Shown: one piece after another, positions 43,401 through 51,527 of the stretch
Position numbering within the stretch: position 1 is the stretch's first letter
Layout of the letters: the number at the start of each line of letters is the position of its first letter
From: Methylococcaceae bacterium UBA6146
GTDB lineage: Bacteria; Pseudomonadota; Gammaproteobacteria; Methylococcales; Methylomonadaceae
Assembly: GCA_002422395.1 (NCBI GenBank)
Contig: DIUY01000008.1
Span: forward strand, 1-64,000
Length of the DNA: 64,000 bases
Reading direction: 5' to 3'
Position numbers and translations under genes: made by a program
The notes under the pieces: model-generated
The model's database searches: none
The model's input: the letters and a program-made list of their open reading frames with translations, nothing else
Told to the model about the DNA's origin: nothing

Positions 43401-43918
43401 ACAATCGCTCCCCTGACCGCAAACTCAGCATGCTGGTAGACTTGGGACACGCATTGATAGCCGACGCTTTCAAGCTTGATCCTATTCAGCTCCAGATTAA
43501 AATTATCGCCGACTTTAAGCGAAAAGCTATTGGCCAGCACATGCTCCCTAGGTGCAAGCCGGTGCATTAAGGTCGCCACCGAAACAACCAACGCACCACG
43601 CTTCACTTGTGGCAACAATGCCATTACCTTCAGGCGCTCGGAAGTGATCTCAGGCAACGGTGAAAAAACATCGTAAGGCAAGGTTTCCCAATCAGGGAAA
43701 TGCAGTATGGGATGGCTATCCTGTAAAAAGAACGCCAATTCATGCTCGAGCCTTAAAGCGGTCTGATTGTCAGGCGTGACAACCACAAACAAACGGTTTT
43801 CATTGCGGATGGCAGAAGCCAACGCCAGGGAATCGGCACATCCGACCAAACCTGACCAAACTATTGCCTGCTTTTGAGCGTGTGGAATATCGGGGGAGAA
43901 AATAAGTGTGTCAGCCAT
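40466..43918 (-). CDS. mfd: Transcription-repair coupling factor Mfd
   Basis: Mfd is an ATP-dependent translocase that removes stalled RNA polymerase and recruits UvrA. The 1150-residue protein has the normal architecture. The UvrB-homology module (about 1-350) is followed by the CarD-like polymerase-interaction domain (about 480-545; G-S-P-V-V-H-Q-E-H-G-V-G). The RecG-like helicase core comes next (Walker A G-D-V-G-F-G-K-T-E near 634, D-E-E-H near 736, G-R-V-G-R-S near 888), then the C-terminal autoinhibitory D7 domain. It appears monocistronic and convergent with sspB. Confidence 0.97.
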   Translation of the reverse strand: MADTLIFSPDIPHAQKQAIVWSGLVGCADSLALASAIRNENRLFVVVTPDNQTALRLEHELAFFLQDSHPILHFPDWETLPYDVFSPLPEITSERLKVMALLPQVKRGALVVSVATLMHRLAPREHVLANSFSLKVGDNFNLELNRIKLESVGYQCVSQVYQHAEFAVRGAIVDLFPMGSKVPFRIELFDDEIESIRTFDPESQRSLEKTDQIQLFPAREFPFTDQAIKHFRQAFRTFFPDASLKNNLYLDVSKGIAPSGIEYYLPLFVEQTATLFDYLPASAVFVTTDTANSNAHAFYAEAQERFEQRKYDVERPLLVPEQLFLSAEALAEKIGLFARITIDGGQAEDSHCRLLPDLTINVKLDKPAQNLQQFVQNFRGKILFIAESAGRREALIEKLRAYKITLKAVDSWREFLQAEQSPCVTVAPMDHGLWLDAEQKQASAIAIITENLLSGEKAQQRRRRKKSATRELENIINNLNELSVGSPVVHQEHGVGSYLGLQTLQVGGIAAEFLMLEYANNDKLYVPVSSLHVIGRYSGVSPENAPLHKLGGDQWGKAKHKAIERIRDVAAELLEIHAKRALKEGHAFAVGDDSGYQAFADAFPFEETPDQQSAIEAILDDMASPQPMDRVICGDVGFGKTEVSMRAAFIAVQNDKQVAVLVPTTLLAQQHFQNFRDRFADWPVRVEVLSRFVAPKQQKEIAEALAQGTVDIVIGTHTLLSKELKYKALGLVVIDEEHRFGVRQKEYFKKLRNEIDMLTLTATPIPRTLNMAMSGLRDISIIASPPPNRHAIKTFVSQWVDAQIQEACLREIKRGGQVFFLHNDVKSMGKMAEELARLIPEARIETAHGQMPERELERIMLDFYHQRFNLLLCSTIIESGIDIPSANTIIINRADKLGLAQLHQLRGRVGRSHHRAYAYFIVPPKTLMSKDAVKRLEAVEASGDLGAGFMLSSNDLEIRGAGELLGDDQSGQIQEIGFTLYTELLERAVTALKSGKQPELDTPMDRGPEVELQAAALIPEDYLPDIHARLVLYKRLSNTETIEDLRELQVEMIDRFGLLPEPVKTLFAVTELKQQAEKLGIKKIEVNAGGGRVVFTAEPKINAEQLITLIQTQAQVYKLDGMDKLKFVHAFATVDEKVAFIAGLLKVLTP

Positions 43919-44021
43919 TGGATAGCAGTTATCGATGGGTTTAAGTTAAAAATTGGGGTTATCCTGCATAATTGCACCCTAAGGGCATCCGCTGCAACTA
44001 AATACTTACTCAAATCAGTGG

Positions 44022-45416
44022 CTATATTTCATCCGGTGTACTTGGGGTCAGCAGGTTTTCATTCCCGCCCTGCACATTTTCCTTCGCTATCTGCTCCTCA
44101 ACCGTCCGGTCAGCAGTCATGTCCTTGATTTCATCAATTTGCAGTCCGATATCATGGGCACTCACAGTCATGGCAGGCTTTGCCTGGTCAGGCGATTTTT
44201 CCGACCGTGGGATTTTTTCATGGGAAACCCTGACATCATAAATCGGATTGGGCAGCGTGATTTGCGCCTCATCAAAACCTTGCTTGACGGATTTAATCGC
44301 CTCGCTGCGCACTTTTAACAAATCATACCGCCTTTGGTCCACCCAACAAAAAACTCGCATGACAACGCTTGAAGCGCCCAGTTCATGGATTACAGCTTGG
44401 GGTTTTGGATCTGTTAAAATCCCCGGCACGTTTTTAAGCAGGGTCAGCGCCAAACCTTGCGCCTTGGATAGGTCTTGATCGGTTGCTATGCCAAGATCAA
44501 ACTCAAACCGCCGTTCCGGTTTGCTGGTAAAGTTGATGATAATGGCTTTGTATACCGTCGCATTGGGGATGCGGATATGGTTACCGTCCAGCGAAATCAA
44601 AATGGTGACGCGTGAGGTCAACCGCGCAACACTGCCCTGCTGACCGCCAATATCAACGAAGTCATTGATTTCAAAGGGATTACGGAGGCTCAATAAGATA
44701 CTGGCGATAAAATTTTCCACCGTATCCCGCACGGCCAAACCAACTGCCAAACCAAACAGCCCCGCCACCCCTAAGATTGTCCCCAAAACGGCGGTCGCAT
44801 CCAGCAAGCTGAGCACAAGGACTAGACCAATAATGCCAAAAACCAAATGCATCAGTTTGCCCAATAAATCGGCAATGAAAAAATTGGCGCTGATGCGCCG
44901 AAAAAAACGCTGGCGTTTCGAAACCCATTTCCCCAGCATCCAAAACAGGGAAAAAACCAGCAGAGCCATAAAAAGAAGGGGAAGCCCGGCAATCAACTGC
45001 TCGCCAAACGACGTCATTTTAACCAAGGTTTTCTGCAGGCGTTTGGTGAGGCTATGGCTGATGGTTAGCTGATTCACAACCTCGACAACACCTTCTATGT
45101 GTTTGGCAAATGCTAGCGCTTTACTTTCCGCGGCCTTGCTATCTATGGCGCCTTGCAAAGTGACCACCCCATTGCTCACCGAGGCTTCCACGTCTTTTAA
45201 GTCATCCAACTCTGAAAAAATCTGTTGCAAACGCTTTTTTATTTTCCTGTCAGTTTGTACTGAGTGATCGGCGTTAATAACCTTATCTGGCAGAGTGGAA
45301 ACGCTTTCGGTGGCCGTATTGCCAGTAAGCAAATCCGCCAACTCTTCTGCTTGAGCCCAGTGCGCCATTAAGAGCAGAAAAACCAGCCAACCGGATCTTG
45401 CTATTGTTTTTATCAT
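44022..45416 (-). CDS. Mechanosensitive ion channel with BON domain (MscS family)
   Basis: The 464-residue protein starts with a signal peptide (cleavage near A-Q-A-E, residue 23). A periplasmic BON domain follows (about residues 55-120; K-R-L-Q-Q-I-F, G-V-V-T-L-Q-G), then three membrane helices (about 140-230) and the MscS pore and beta domain. The latter includes G-L-A-V-G-L-A-V-R-D-T-V-E-N-F and P-F-E-I-N-D-F-V-D-I. It should open on membrane tension during osmotic downshock. BON domains bind phospholipid, so the fusion may sense envelope state. Tail residues after about 400 are charged and disordered. Confidence 0.9.
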   Translation of the reverse strand: MIKTIARSGWLVFLLLMAHWAQAEELADLLTGNTATESVSTLPDKVINADHSVQTDRKIKKRLQQIFSELDDLKDVEASVSNGVVTLQGAIDSKAAESKALAFAKHIEGVVEVVNQLTISHSLTKRLQKTLVKMTSFGEQLIAGLPLLFMALLVFSLFWMLGKWVSKRQRFFRRISANFFIADLLGKLMHLVFGIIGLVLVLSLLDATAVLGTILGVAGLFGLAVGLAVRDTVENFIASILLSLRNPFEINDFVDIGGQQGSVARLTSRVTILISLDGNHIRIPNATVYKAIIINFTSKPERRFEFDLGIATDQDLSKAQGLALTLLKNVPGILTDPKPQAVIHELGASSVVMRVFCWVDQRRYDLLKVRSEAIKSVKQGFDEAQITLPNPIYDVRVSHEKIPRSEKSPDQAKPAMTVSAHDIGLQIDEIKDMTADRTVEEQIAKENVQGGNENLLTPSTPDEI

Positions 45417-45879
45417 TAAATAGAGCCTTATCTATGCTTATCGACTAAAAATCGGGTAGTGGTTGTCATCTGACTATTGATGTTTAACCAGGAATGCCGG
45501 AGGTTAGACCACAAAATGAATCCAGTTTACAGGGAAGTAAGCTATTTTTAGATCCGTTTCAACTCAACCGCCAAAAACTTATTTCGCTGCCTTTCTGTCC
45601 CGTAACCTTACCTTACGCACATATCAATGCGCAGGGCTAATAACAAAATCATTATTCCATACTTATTAAATGGTTTTGTGCTACTTTTATATTTTATAAG
45701 CCTGTTAATCCTCGACGTTTGTTCTATTATCAAATGGTTGCGGCGCAAGCGGATACAACGGCAATCCACCTAAGAACAAGCAGCATAACAACCACCTGTC
45801 ATTTAAAACTAACAGCCATGATACCGAAACAATCAACTTGACCAAGTAACTTTACCTTCATTTCTAAGGAGCAAACCAC
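45417..45879. other. Intergenic region upstream of the large repeat protein
   Basis: The 463-bp gap separates the divergent MscS-like gene from the large repeat-protein gene. It is AT-rich in its second half and has no frame longer than about a dozen codons with a ribosome site. No strong promoter match or repeat was identified. AAGGAG at its end belongs to the following gene. Confidence 0.5.
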
Positions 45880-48800
45880 ATGTCCAAAAAGAATAACCCA
45901 TTAAACCAATCGGATCTAACGCCATTATCTGCGGCTAATAAGGGCTCATTTGCAACGGCTAAGCTCTCAGACAATGGCTCTGCCGACACTCCTTTAGCTA
46001 AGGTCAACCTGAACAATATCGACAAACCTGGCAACGAACCGCCAGAAGCAAAAGACGCCAGCCTCTCCTTACCAGAAAACAGCACCAATGGCACAACGGT
46101 TGGCACAGCCGTCGCCACCGACATTGATGCGGGCGACACCTTGGCCTACACCATCAGCAACAGCGACCCGAATGGCAACGGCAAGGCGGCTTTCGCCATC
46201 GACCCCATAACTGGACAAATCACCGTCAACGACAGCGGCGATTTGGACTTTGAAACCACGCCGGATTTCAATTTGACCGTTACCGCCACCGATGCTGGCG
46301 GCTTGTCCGATACTGCCACGGTCACCATTGGGCTAACGGATGTGAGCAGTGAATCCATCCAATGGTTAGTCTCTGAAGGCGGCAATGGGCATATCTATCA
46401 GGCCGTTTCAGTTTCAGCAGGAATCACTTGGGATGATGCCAAATTGGCGGCGGAAGCGGCGGGCGGGCATCTTGCGACACTCACATCGGCGGCAGAGAAT
46501 GATTTTGTATTTAATCTGGTCGCCGATTATCCTGAATTTTGGCAGCTAGAAAGAGGCCCATTATTGGGAGGCTATCAACCTGCCAACGCAACTGAGCCTC
46601 GAGGCGACTGGCAATGGGTGACAGGGGAAGCTTTCAATTTTACGAGTTGGGCGGGAGGTGAACCTAACAACCTTGGCAACGAAGATATCTTGCAATATTT
46701 CAGTCCAAGTGCAGCAAAGTGGAATGATTTATCTGTTAATGGCTTAGTTTCAAGTTATGTCATCGAAATCGAAAATATCCCCTACACCTTCAACGTAGCG
46801 GAAAACAGCGCCAAAGGCACGCCAGTCGGCACTATCGAAAAAACAGGATTGGTCGCCCCTGTGTTCAGCATCACCGAAGGCAACACCGATCCTGACGGCG
46901 ACGGCCAAACCGCGTTTACCATTGACAGCGCCACCGGCATCATCACCGTCAACGATAGCGGCGATTTGGATTATGAGGCCACACCTGGCTTCACCCTCAC
47001 CGTATTGGCCGAAGATGCGGACGGCAAATCCCTCACCAGCACCGCCGACATTACGCTCGTCAACGTCGACGAACCTGGCAACGAACCGCCCGAAGCTGAG
47101 GACGCCACCTTCACCCTGCCCGAAAACAGCACCAATGGCACAACGGTTGGCACAGCCGTCGCCACCGACATTGATGCGGGCGACACCTTGGCCTACACCA
47201 TCAGCAACAGCGACCCGAATGGCAACGGCAAGGCGGCTTTCGCCATCGACCCCACAACCGGACAAATCACCGTCAATGACAGCGGCGATTTGGACTTTGA
47301 AACCACGCCGGATTTCAATTTGACCGTCACGGCCACCGACACTGGCGGCTTGTCCGATGATGCCGCCATCACGATAAACCTTACCAATATCTTTGAACTG
47401 GACGGAACACCAGGCAATGACGTCCTCAAAGGGACTAGCGGCAATGATGTCCTCAATGGCTTAGCGGGTAATGACACGCTTAGCGGCGGCAGCGGCGATG
47501 ACACCCTGATAGGGGGGGCGGGCATTGACCGCGTCAGCGAACAAGGCGATGCCAACTTTATCCTGACCGACAACCAATTGGCCGGACTGGGCATCGACAC
47601 CCTCAGCGGCATCGAGCGTGCCAGCCTGACCGGCGGCCAAAGCGATAACGTGCTTGACGCCTCCGGATTCAACCGTGGCCGCGTCGTCCTCAACGGCGGC
47701 GCTGGCGACGACACGCTGATTGGCCCTGCAATGGCGGGGAGCTTTTACCGTTTCAACCTCTTTACCGGCGGCGAAGGCCACAATACCCTGACAGGCGGGA
47801 TAGGCATCGATTGCATCAAAGGGGCTGGCAATAGTGACTTTACCCTTACCGGTAACCAGCTGGCCGGTTTAGGGACAGACCATTTCAGCGGCATGGAACT
47901 CGCCCAATTGGTGGGAGGGGCGAATGACAACCGCCTTGATGTGTCCGGTTTTACCGGCTATAAAACAACGCTCGAAGGCGGCTTGGGCAACGACACCTTA
48001 GTGGGTGGTACGGCACAAGACGTGGTCTGGGCGCGTGGCAACAGCAACTTTACCTTAACCGACAACCAACTGACCGGCTTGGGGACAGACACGCTGGTTA
48101 AAATGGACAGCGCAGTGCTTATTGGCGGAACTGGCGATAACCGCTTGGATACGTCTGGTTTTACCGGCCATAAAACGACACTCGAAGGTGGCGCGGGCAA
48201 CGATACCCTCGTGGGGGGTGCGGCAGAAGACTGGGTGCGGGCGCGTGGCGATACCGACCTTACTCTGACCGATACCCAACTGACCGGTTTGGGGACGGAC
48301 ACACTGGTCAAGATAGATAATGCAATACTCATTGGCGGCACTGGCAACAATACCCTTAATGCCAGCGGTTTCACGGGCAAGCTTGTCATTCTTACCGGTG
48401 GTGCCGGGGATGACACGCTCATTGGCCGCACTGACGGCATTGACAAAATCCGCGCCCAAGGCAACGTCGACTTTATCCTGACCGATAGCCAACTGACCGG
48501 ACTGGGGACTGACACCCTCGTCAACATTGACCAAGCCACTCTGCTGGGTGATGGTGGCAACAATACGCTTGACGCTTCGGCCTTCACGCGTGGCGCAGTT
48601 TACCTCTATGGCGAGTCTGGCGATGATACGCTCAAGGGCGGTGAAGGCAATGACATCCTCGTCGGTGGGGTCGGTGACGACACCTTGATGGGCGGTGCCG
48701 GGAGCGACCGCGTTGTCGCCCGTGGGGACACTGACTTCAGACTGACTGCCAACCAGTTGACCGGTTTGGGTGCCGACACGCTGGACAGCATCGAAGAGGC

Positions 48801-49530
48801 GTATTTGACAGGAGGGCTGGGCAATAACATTCTGGATGCCGCAGGCTTTACGGGCGACTTGGTTATTCTCGAAGGCCAAGCGGGCGATGACACGTTAATA
48901 GGCCGACTCGTTGGCATAGACCGGGTCCGCGCCCAAGGCGACGCTAATTTCACGCTGACCGACACCCAGCTGACCGGGCTAGGGACTGATAGCCTCACCG
49001 ATATAGACCAAGCCACACTGTCTGGCTATTCTGGGGACAATGTCTTTGATGCCTCGGGTTTTACACGGGGCGCAGTCACCTTATCCGGAGGCGGCGGTAT
49101 GGACAAGCTGCTTGGCGGCAACGGCAACGACACGCTCCTCGGGGGTAATGGTGATGACGTACTCAATGGCGGTTTGGGGAAAGACCGCCTCATCGGCGGT
49201 TTAGGGGCGGACATTTTCAAGCTTGCCACCCTCGCTGACAGCGGTGTCCAGGATACCTTCCGTGATGTCATCACAGACTTTAAGTTTAACCAAAATGACA
49301 GGATAGATTTGTCAGCTATCGATGCCGACACCGCTATCAGCGGCAACCAAACGTTTGCTTCGTTGACAGTGGGCGGCACATTTTCAGGTGTGTTCGCAAA
49401 TCCGGGGGAACTTTACTTTGACCGGTCGGCATACATTTTGTATGGCAACAATGATGCGGACAACGCGGCGGATTTTTCTATTAAGCTGGCAGGGGTCAAT
49501 AACTTGAGTTTAGAAGCTTTCGTGCAGTGA
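45880..49530 (+). CDS. Large cadherin-like / C-type lectin / RTX-repeat protein
   Basis: The 1216-residue acidic protein has no signal peptide. In order it has a polar leader (1-45), a cadherin-like repeat (about 45-155) and a C-type lectin domain (about 162-297, ending with W-A-G-G-E-P-N-N...E-D and K-W-N-D). Two more cadherin-like repeats follow (298-505). A long RTX region (506-1130) comes next, where G-G-x-G-x-D-T-L nonapeptides alternate with a ~68-residue unit containing L-T-D-x-Q-L-T-G-L-G-T-D-T-L. The tail (about 1133-1216) has I-T-D-F and D-R-I-D-L-S, typical of type I secretion substrates. A calcium-dependent adhesin or surface protein is the likely role. No type I exporter is in the window. 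Confidence 0.88.
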   Translation: MSKKNNPLNQSDLTPLSAANKGSFATAKLSDNGSADTPLAKVNLNNIDKPGNEPPEAKDASLSLPENSTNGTTVGTAVATDIDAGDTLAYTISNSDPNGNGKAAFAIDPITGQITVNDSGDLDFETTPDFNLTVTATDAGGLSDTATVTIGLTDVSSESIQWLVSEGGNGHIYQAVSVSAGITWDDAKLAAEAAGGHLATLTSAAENDFVFNLVADYPEFWQLERGPLLGGYQPANATEPRGDWQWVTGEAFNFTSWAGGEPNNLGNEDILQYFSPSAAKWNDLSVNGLVSSYVIEIENIPYTFNVAENSAKGTPVGTIEKTGLVAPVFSITEGNTDPDGDGQTAFTIDSATGIITVNDSGDLDYEATPGFTLTVLAEDADGKSLTSTADITLVNVDEPGNEPPEAEDATFTLPENSTNGTTVGTAVATDIDAGDTLAYTISNSDPNGNGKAAFAIDPTTGQITVNDSGDLDFETTPDFNLTVTATDTGGLSDDAAITINLTNIFELDGTPGNDVLKGTSGNDVLNGLAGNDTLSGGSGDDTLIGGAGIDRVSEQGDANFILTDNQLAGLGIDTLSGIERASLTGGQSDNVLDASGFNRGRVVLNGGAGDDTLIGPAMAGSFYRFNLFTGGEGHNTLTGGIGIDCIKGAGNSDFTLTGNQLAGLGTDHFSGMELAQLVGGANDNRLDVSGFTGYKTTLEGGLGNDTLVGGTAQDVVWARGNSNFTLTDNQLTGLGTDTLVKMDSAVLIGGTGDNRLDTSGFTGHKTTLEGGAGNDTLVGGAAEDWVRARGDTDLTLTDTQLTGLGTDTLVKIDNAILIGGTGNNTLNASGFTGKLVILTGGAGDDTLIGRTDGIDKIRAQGNVDFILTDSQLTGLGTDTLVNIDQATLLGDGGNNTLDASAFTRGAVYLYGESGDDTLKGGEGNDILVGGVGDDTLMGGAGSDRVVARGDTDFRLTANQLTGLGADTLDSIEEAYLTGGLGNNILDAAGFTGDLVILEGQAGDDTLIGRLVGIDRVRAQGDANFTLTDTQLTGLGTDSLTDIDQATLSGYSGDNVFDASGFTRGAVTLSGGGGMDKLLGGNGNDTLLGGNGDDVLNGGLGKDRLIGGLGADIFKLATLADSGVQDTFRDVITDFKFNQNDRIDLSAIDADTAISGNQTFASLTVGGTFSGVFANPGELYFDRSAYILYGNNDADNAADFSIKLAGVNNLSLEAFVQ
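46021..46330 (+). repeat. Near-identical cadherin repeat, DNA copy 1
   Basis: This segment matches 47068-47377 at an offset of 1047 bp. The stretch from 46075 to about 46205 is almost base-for-base identical, and differences after that are few and mostly synonymous. It encodes the same cadherin-like unit and points to recent duplication or gene conversion. Confidence 0.9.
47068..47377 (+). repeat. Near-identical cadherin repeat, DNA copy 2
   Basis: This is the partner of 46021-46330. The two copies flank the lectin domain and one divergent cadherin repeat, so recombination between them would delete the lectin domain in frame (1047 bp = 349 codons). Confidence 0.9.
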
Positions 49531-49560
49531 CGCTGATAAAACCACCCGTCACGCTTTGGG

Positions 49561-49586
49561 GTAAAAACATGCTTTTTACTCCAATC
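49561..49586 (+). terminator. Hairpin after the large repeat gene
   Basis: GTAAAAA and TTTTTAC form a 7-bp AT stem extended outward by GGG/CTCC-type pairs, 30 bp after the stop codon. It is a weak terminator candidate. It superficially resembles the centre of the 94-bp repeat but is not a copy. Confidence 0.45.
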
Positions 49587-49727
49587 TAGGGCAATTTATG
49601 ATTAATGGAATCCAAACTATACATTGGATTCCTGCTTTTCAATGCTTTCACAGCCCTTTTCAGGCAAGGCTACGCGCTTAGGCCAAACAGCTTTTTTACA
49701 GGCAATTGTATTATTTCACCGTTATTA

Positions 49728-49925
49728 TCAGCCTTTTATCGCTTTGTTAGACGCTTTCATCAAAGCAATCCGCAAGGCGCCGGTCACGCTGTCCCCTAAG
49801 CCTAGGCGGCCTGCGAAAGCGGGAATTAAGATCATCGACACCAAGGCAAGGCCTGTGCCTATCAATATTGCACTGGTATCGCTTACTTGTTGTCCTGTTG
49901 TCATGTTTGCCAACTCTTGTTTCAT
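49728..49925 (-). CDS. Small membrane protein, unknown
   Basis: The 65-residue frame starts at ATG 49925 with a good ribosome site (GAGAGG, 9 nt upstream). It encodes a polar N terminus (M-K-Q-E-L-A-N-M-T-T-G-Q-Q-V-S-D) followed by a hydrophobic helix (about residues 18-38) and a small basic tail. I do not recognise a family. The ribosome site and membrane helix support a real gene. It lies opposite and downstream of the large repeat gene and close to other small membrane-protein genes (51528, 52567). Confidence 0.55.
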   Translation of the reverse strand: MKQELANMTTGQQVSDTSAILIGTGLALVSMILIPAFAGRLGLGDSVTGALRIALMKASNKAIKG

Positions 49926-50366
49926 CTTGCTAAACCTCTCAGTTAATAAACCGGCAGTGAATTTTCAATAGCCAATCAAGCATAAAAGATGCCAGCTCAA
50001 TAAACTCGCAACAAAAACCTAACTTATTGTATTAAAATGAATTTTATTTATAACACCCAAAAATACGAGGCTTGCCGTTAAATAAAAAACTGGCTTTTTG
50101 CAAACAAAAACCTTATTAATCATAAAGTTTTTTATTTTAGACTGTGTGATATGACCCATTTTTTCCAGTTACCATGAAAGGCATACCGCTATTTTTCGAT
50201 CTTTTTACAAAAAAACAGGTGATATGACACACTACAACGCGGCATATCACCTATTTTCATTTAGTTGCGTCGTTGCGCGCAACACAACAAATTAACCGTA
50301 TAATTACCCAAGCCGTCCCATCCTAGATGGCTGCTAGCCTGCCTTCTTCCCTTTGTCAAAATCATA
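49926..50366. other. AT-rich regulatory-looking intergenic region
   Basis: This 441-bp region is very AT-rich and contains three occurrences of GTGATATG: 50146-50153, and the two arms of a perfect inverted repeat AGGTGATATG (50217-50226) / CATATCACCT (50243-50252). They lie 115-220 bp upstream of the ATP-grasp-like gene. No coding frame with a ribosome site is seen. Confidence 0.6.
50217..50252. promoter_or_regulatory. 10-bp inverted repeat, candidate operator
   Basis: AGGTGATATG and its exact complement are separated by 16 bp (50227-50242). A third, direct GTGATATGAC is at 50146-50155. The shared half-site upstream of a gene suggests a transcription-factor site; a transcribed hairpin is the alternative. 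Confidence 0.5.
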
Positions 50367-51470
50367 ATGAATTGCTGCCAATTCCCTATTAGCCCTTATC
50401 CCGTAGAACTGCCACGCAATGATTTGCGCGTGATGGTCAGGCTTGTGCGCCTACTGCATAAACTCAGTGAAAACAACGCCTACCAAGCACTGCTTGAAGA
50501 TAGCCTACCGTCTACCGCGCAACTGAATCCGGGGCATCATGGCGTTATGATGGGCTATGATTTCCATTTGAGCGAGTCCGGGCCTAAGCTGATAGAAGTG
50601 AACACCAATGCGGGAGGGCTCTGGTATGCTTATTTGTGCGCAAAGCCTTTGGCAAGCGGTTTTGCCGGGCGCATAGCAGACCGGTTGCTGGACTCTTTTT
50701 TAACGGAACATGCCTTATTCAGGCAAGACAAGGGCGCACGTCCTGAAACCATTGTAATTCTTGACAGCACTCCCGAAAGCCAATTCCTTTATCCGGAAAT
50801 GCAGGTTTTTGCCGACTTGTTCAAACAAGCGGGGATTGACGCATTCATTGCCGACCCCGCCCGACTGAGCGCAAAAGATGGCACGCTTTACATTAACAAT
50901 CAACGGGTTGACATGATTTACAACCGGCATTGCGACTTTTATCTGCAAATGCCGGAACTGGCGATGGTCAGGGATGCTTGGTTAAACGCCCAAGTTTGTC
51001 TCAGCCCGAACCCTAAGGTTTACGGCTTGTTAGCCGATAAGCGGCGCATGGTGTTGTGGTCTGACCCTGAAAAACTCAAACCGCTTGGCTTGACTATGTC
51101 CGAGCTTGAGCTGCTTAACCAAACCATACCGCCTACCCAAATGCTGGCCTCGTTAGCCCCTGAGGAAGCCTGGCATACCCGCAAGCACTGGGTGTTTAAA
51201 CCTGATACCGGCTACGCCAGCCGAGGCGTGTATGTCGGTAAAAAACTGACCACGGCAAAGCTTGCTGAATTAGCTACTGCGAATACCGTTATCCAACAAT
51301 GGGTCCCACCGTCAATAAGCACGTTTACTGATGAGTTACCATTTAAGACTGACTTTCGGTTATTTGCCTACCGTGATCGGATTCTTGGCATTTCGGCCCG
51401 GCTTTACCAAGGGCAGGTGACCAATCTACGCACCCCGCACGGTGGCTTTGCTAAAGTGCTGATTGTTTAG
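50367..51470 (+). CDS. ATP-grasp-like protein, conserved hypothetical
   Basis: The 367-residue protein shows features of the ATP-grasp superfamily, which includes glutathione synthetase and related ligases. It has an N-terminal segment with L-I-E-V-N-T-N-A-G-G near residue 78 and a nucleotide-binding lysine region W-V-F-K-P-D-T-G-Y-A-S-R-G-V-Y near 280. A C-terminal metal/ATP segment reads K-T-D-F-R-L-F-A-Y-R-D and then L-R-T-P-H-G-G-F-A. The carboxylate and amine substrates cannot be told. No ribosome site is obvious before ATG 50367. It stands alone, between the operator-like repeat and the small membrane proteins. Confidence 0.6.
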   Translation: MNCCQFPISPYPVELPRNDLRVMVRLVRLLHKLSENNAYQALLEDSLPSTAQLNPGHHGVMMGYDFHLSESGPKLIEVNTNAGGLWYAYLCAKPLASGFAGRIADRLLDSFLTEHALFRQDKGARPETIVILDSTPESQFLYPEMQVFADLFKQAGIDAFIADPARLSAKDGTLYINNQRVDMIYNRHCDFYLQMPELAMVRDAWLNAQVCLSPNPKVYGLLADKRRMVLWSDPEKLKPLGLTMSELELLNQTIPPTQMLASLAPEEAWHTRKHWVFKPDTGYASRGVYVGKKLTTAKLAELATANTVIQQWVPPSISTFTDELPFKTDFRLFAYRDRILGISARLYQGQVTNLRTPHGGFAKVLIV

Positions 51471-51527
51471 GAAAAGGTTTAATCATGGCGCACAAAAAGG
51501 TGTTTTTTGCGTCAAACCTGCCCACAT

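Noticed and set aside
47395..49280. CRISPR-like array
   Set aside because: The repeats are in frame, degenerate and code for RTX units; there are no constant repeats with unique spacers and no cas genes.
47193..49379. Several long minus-strand frames opposite the RTX region
   Set aside because: They are antisense to a strongly repetitive gene, have low-complexity Ser/Pro/Val composition, no ribosome sites and no recognisable domain.
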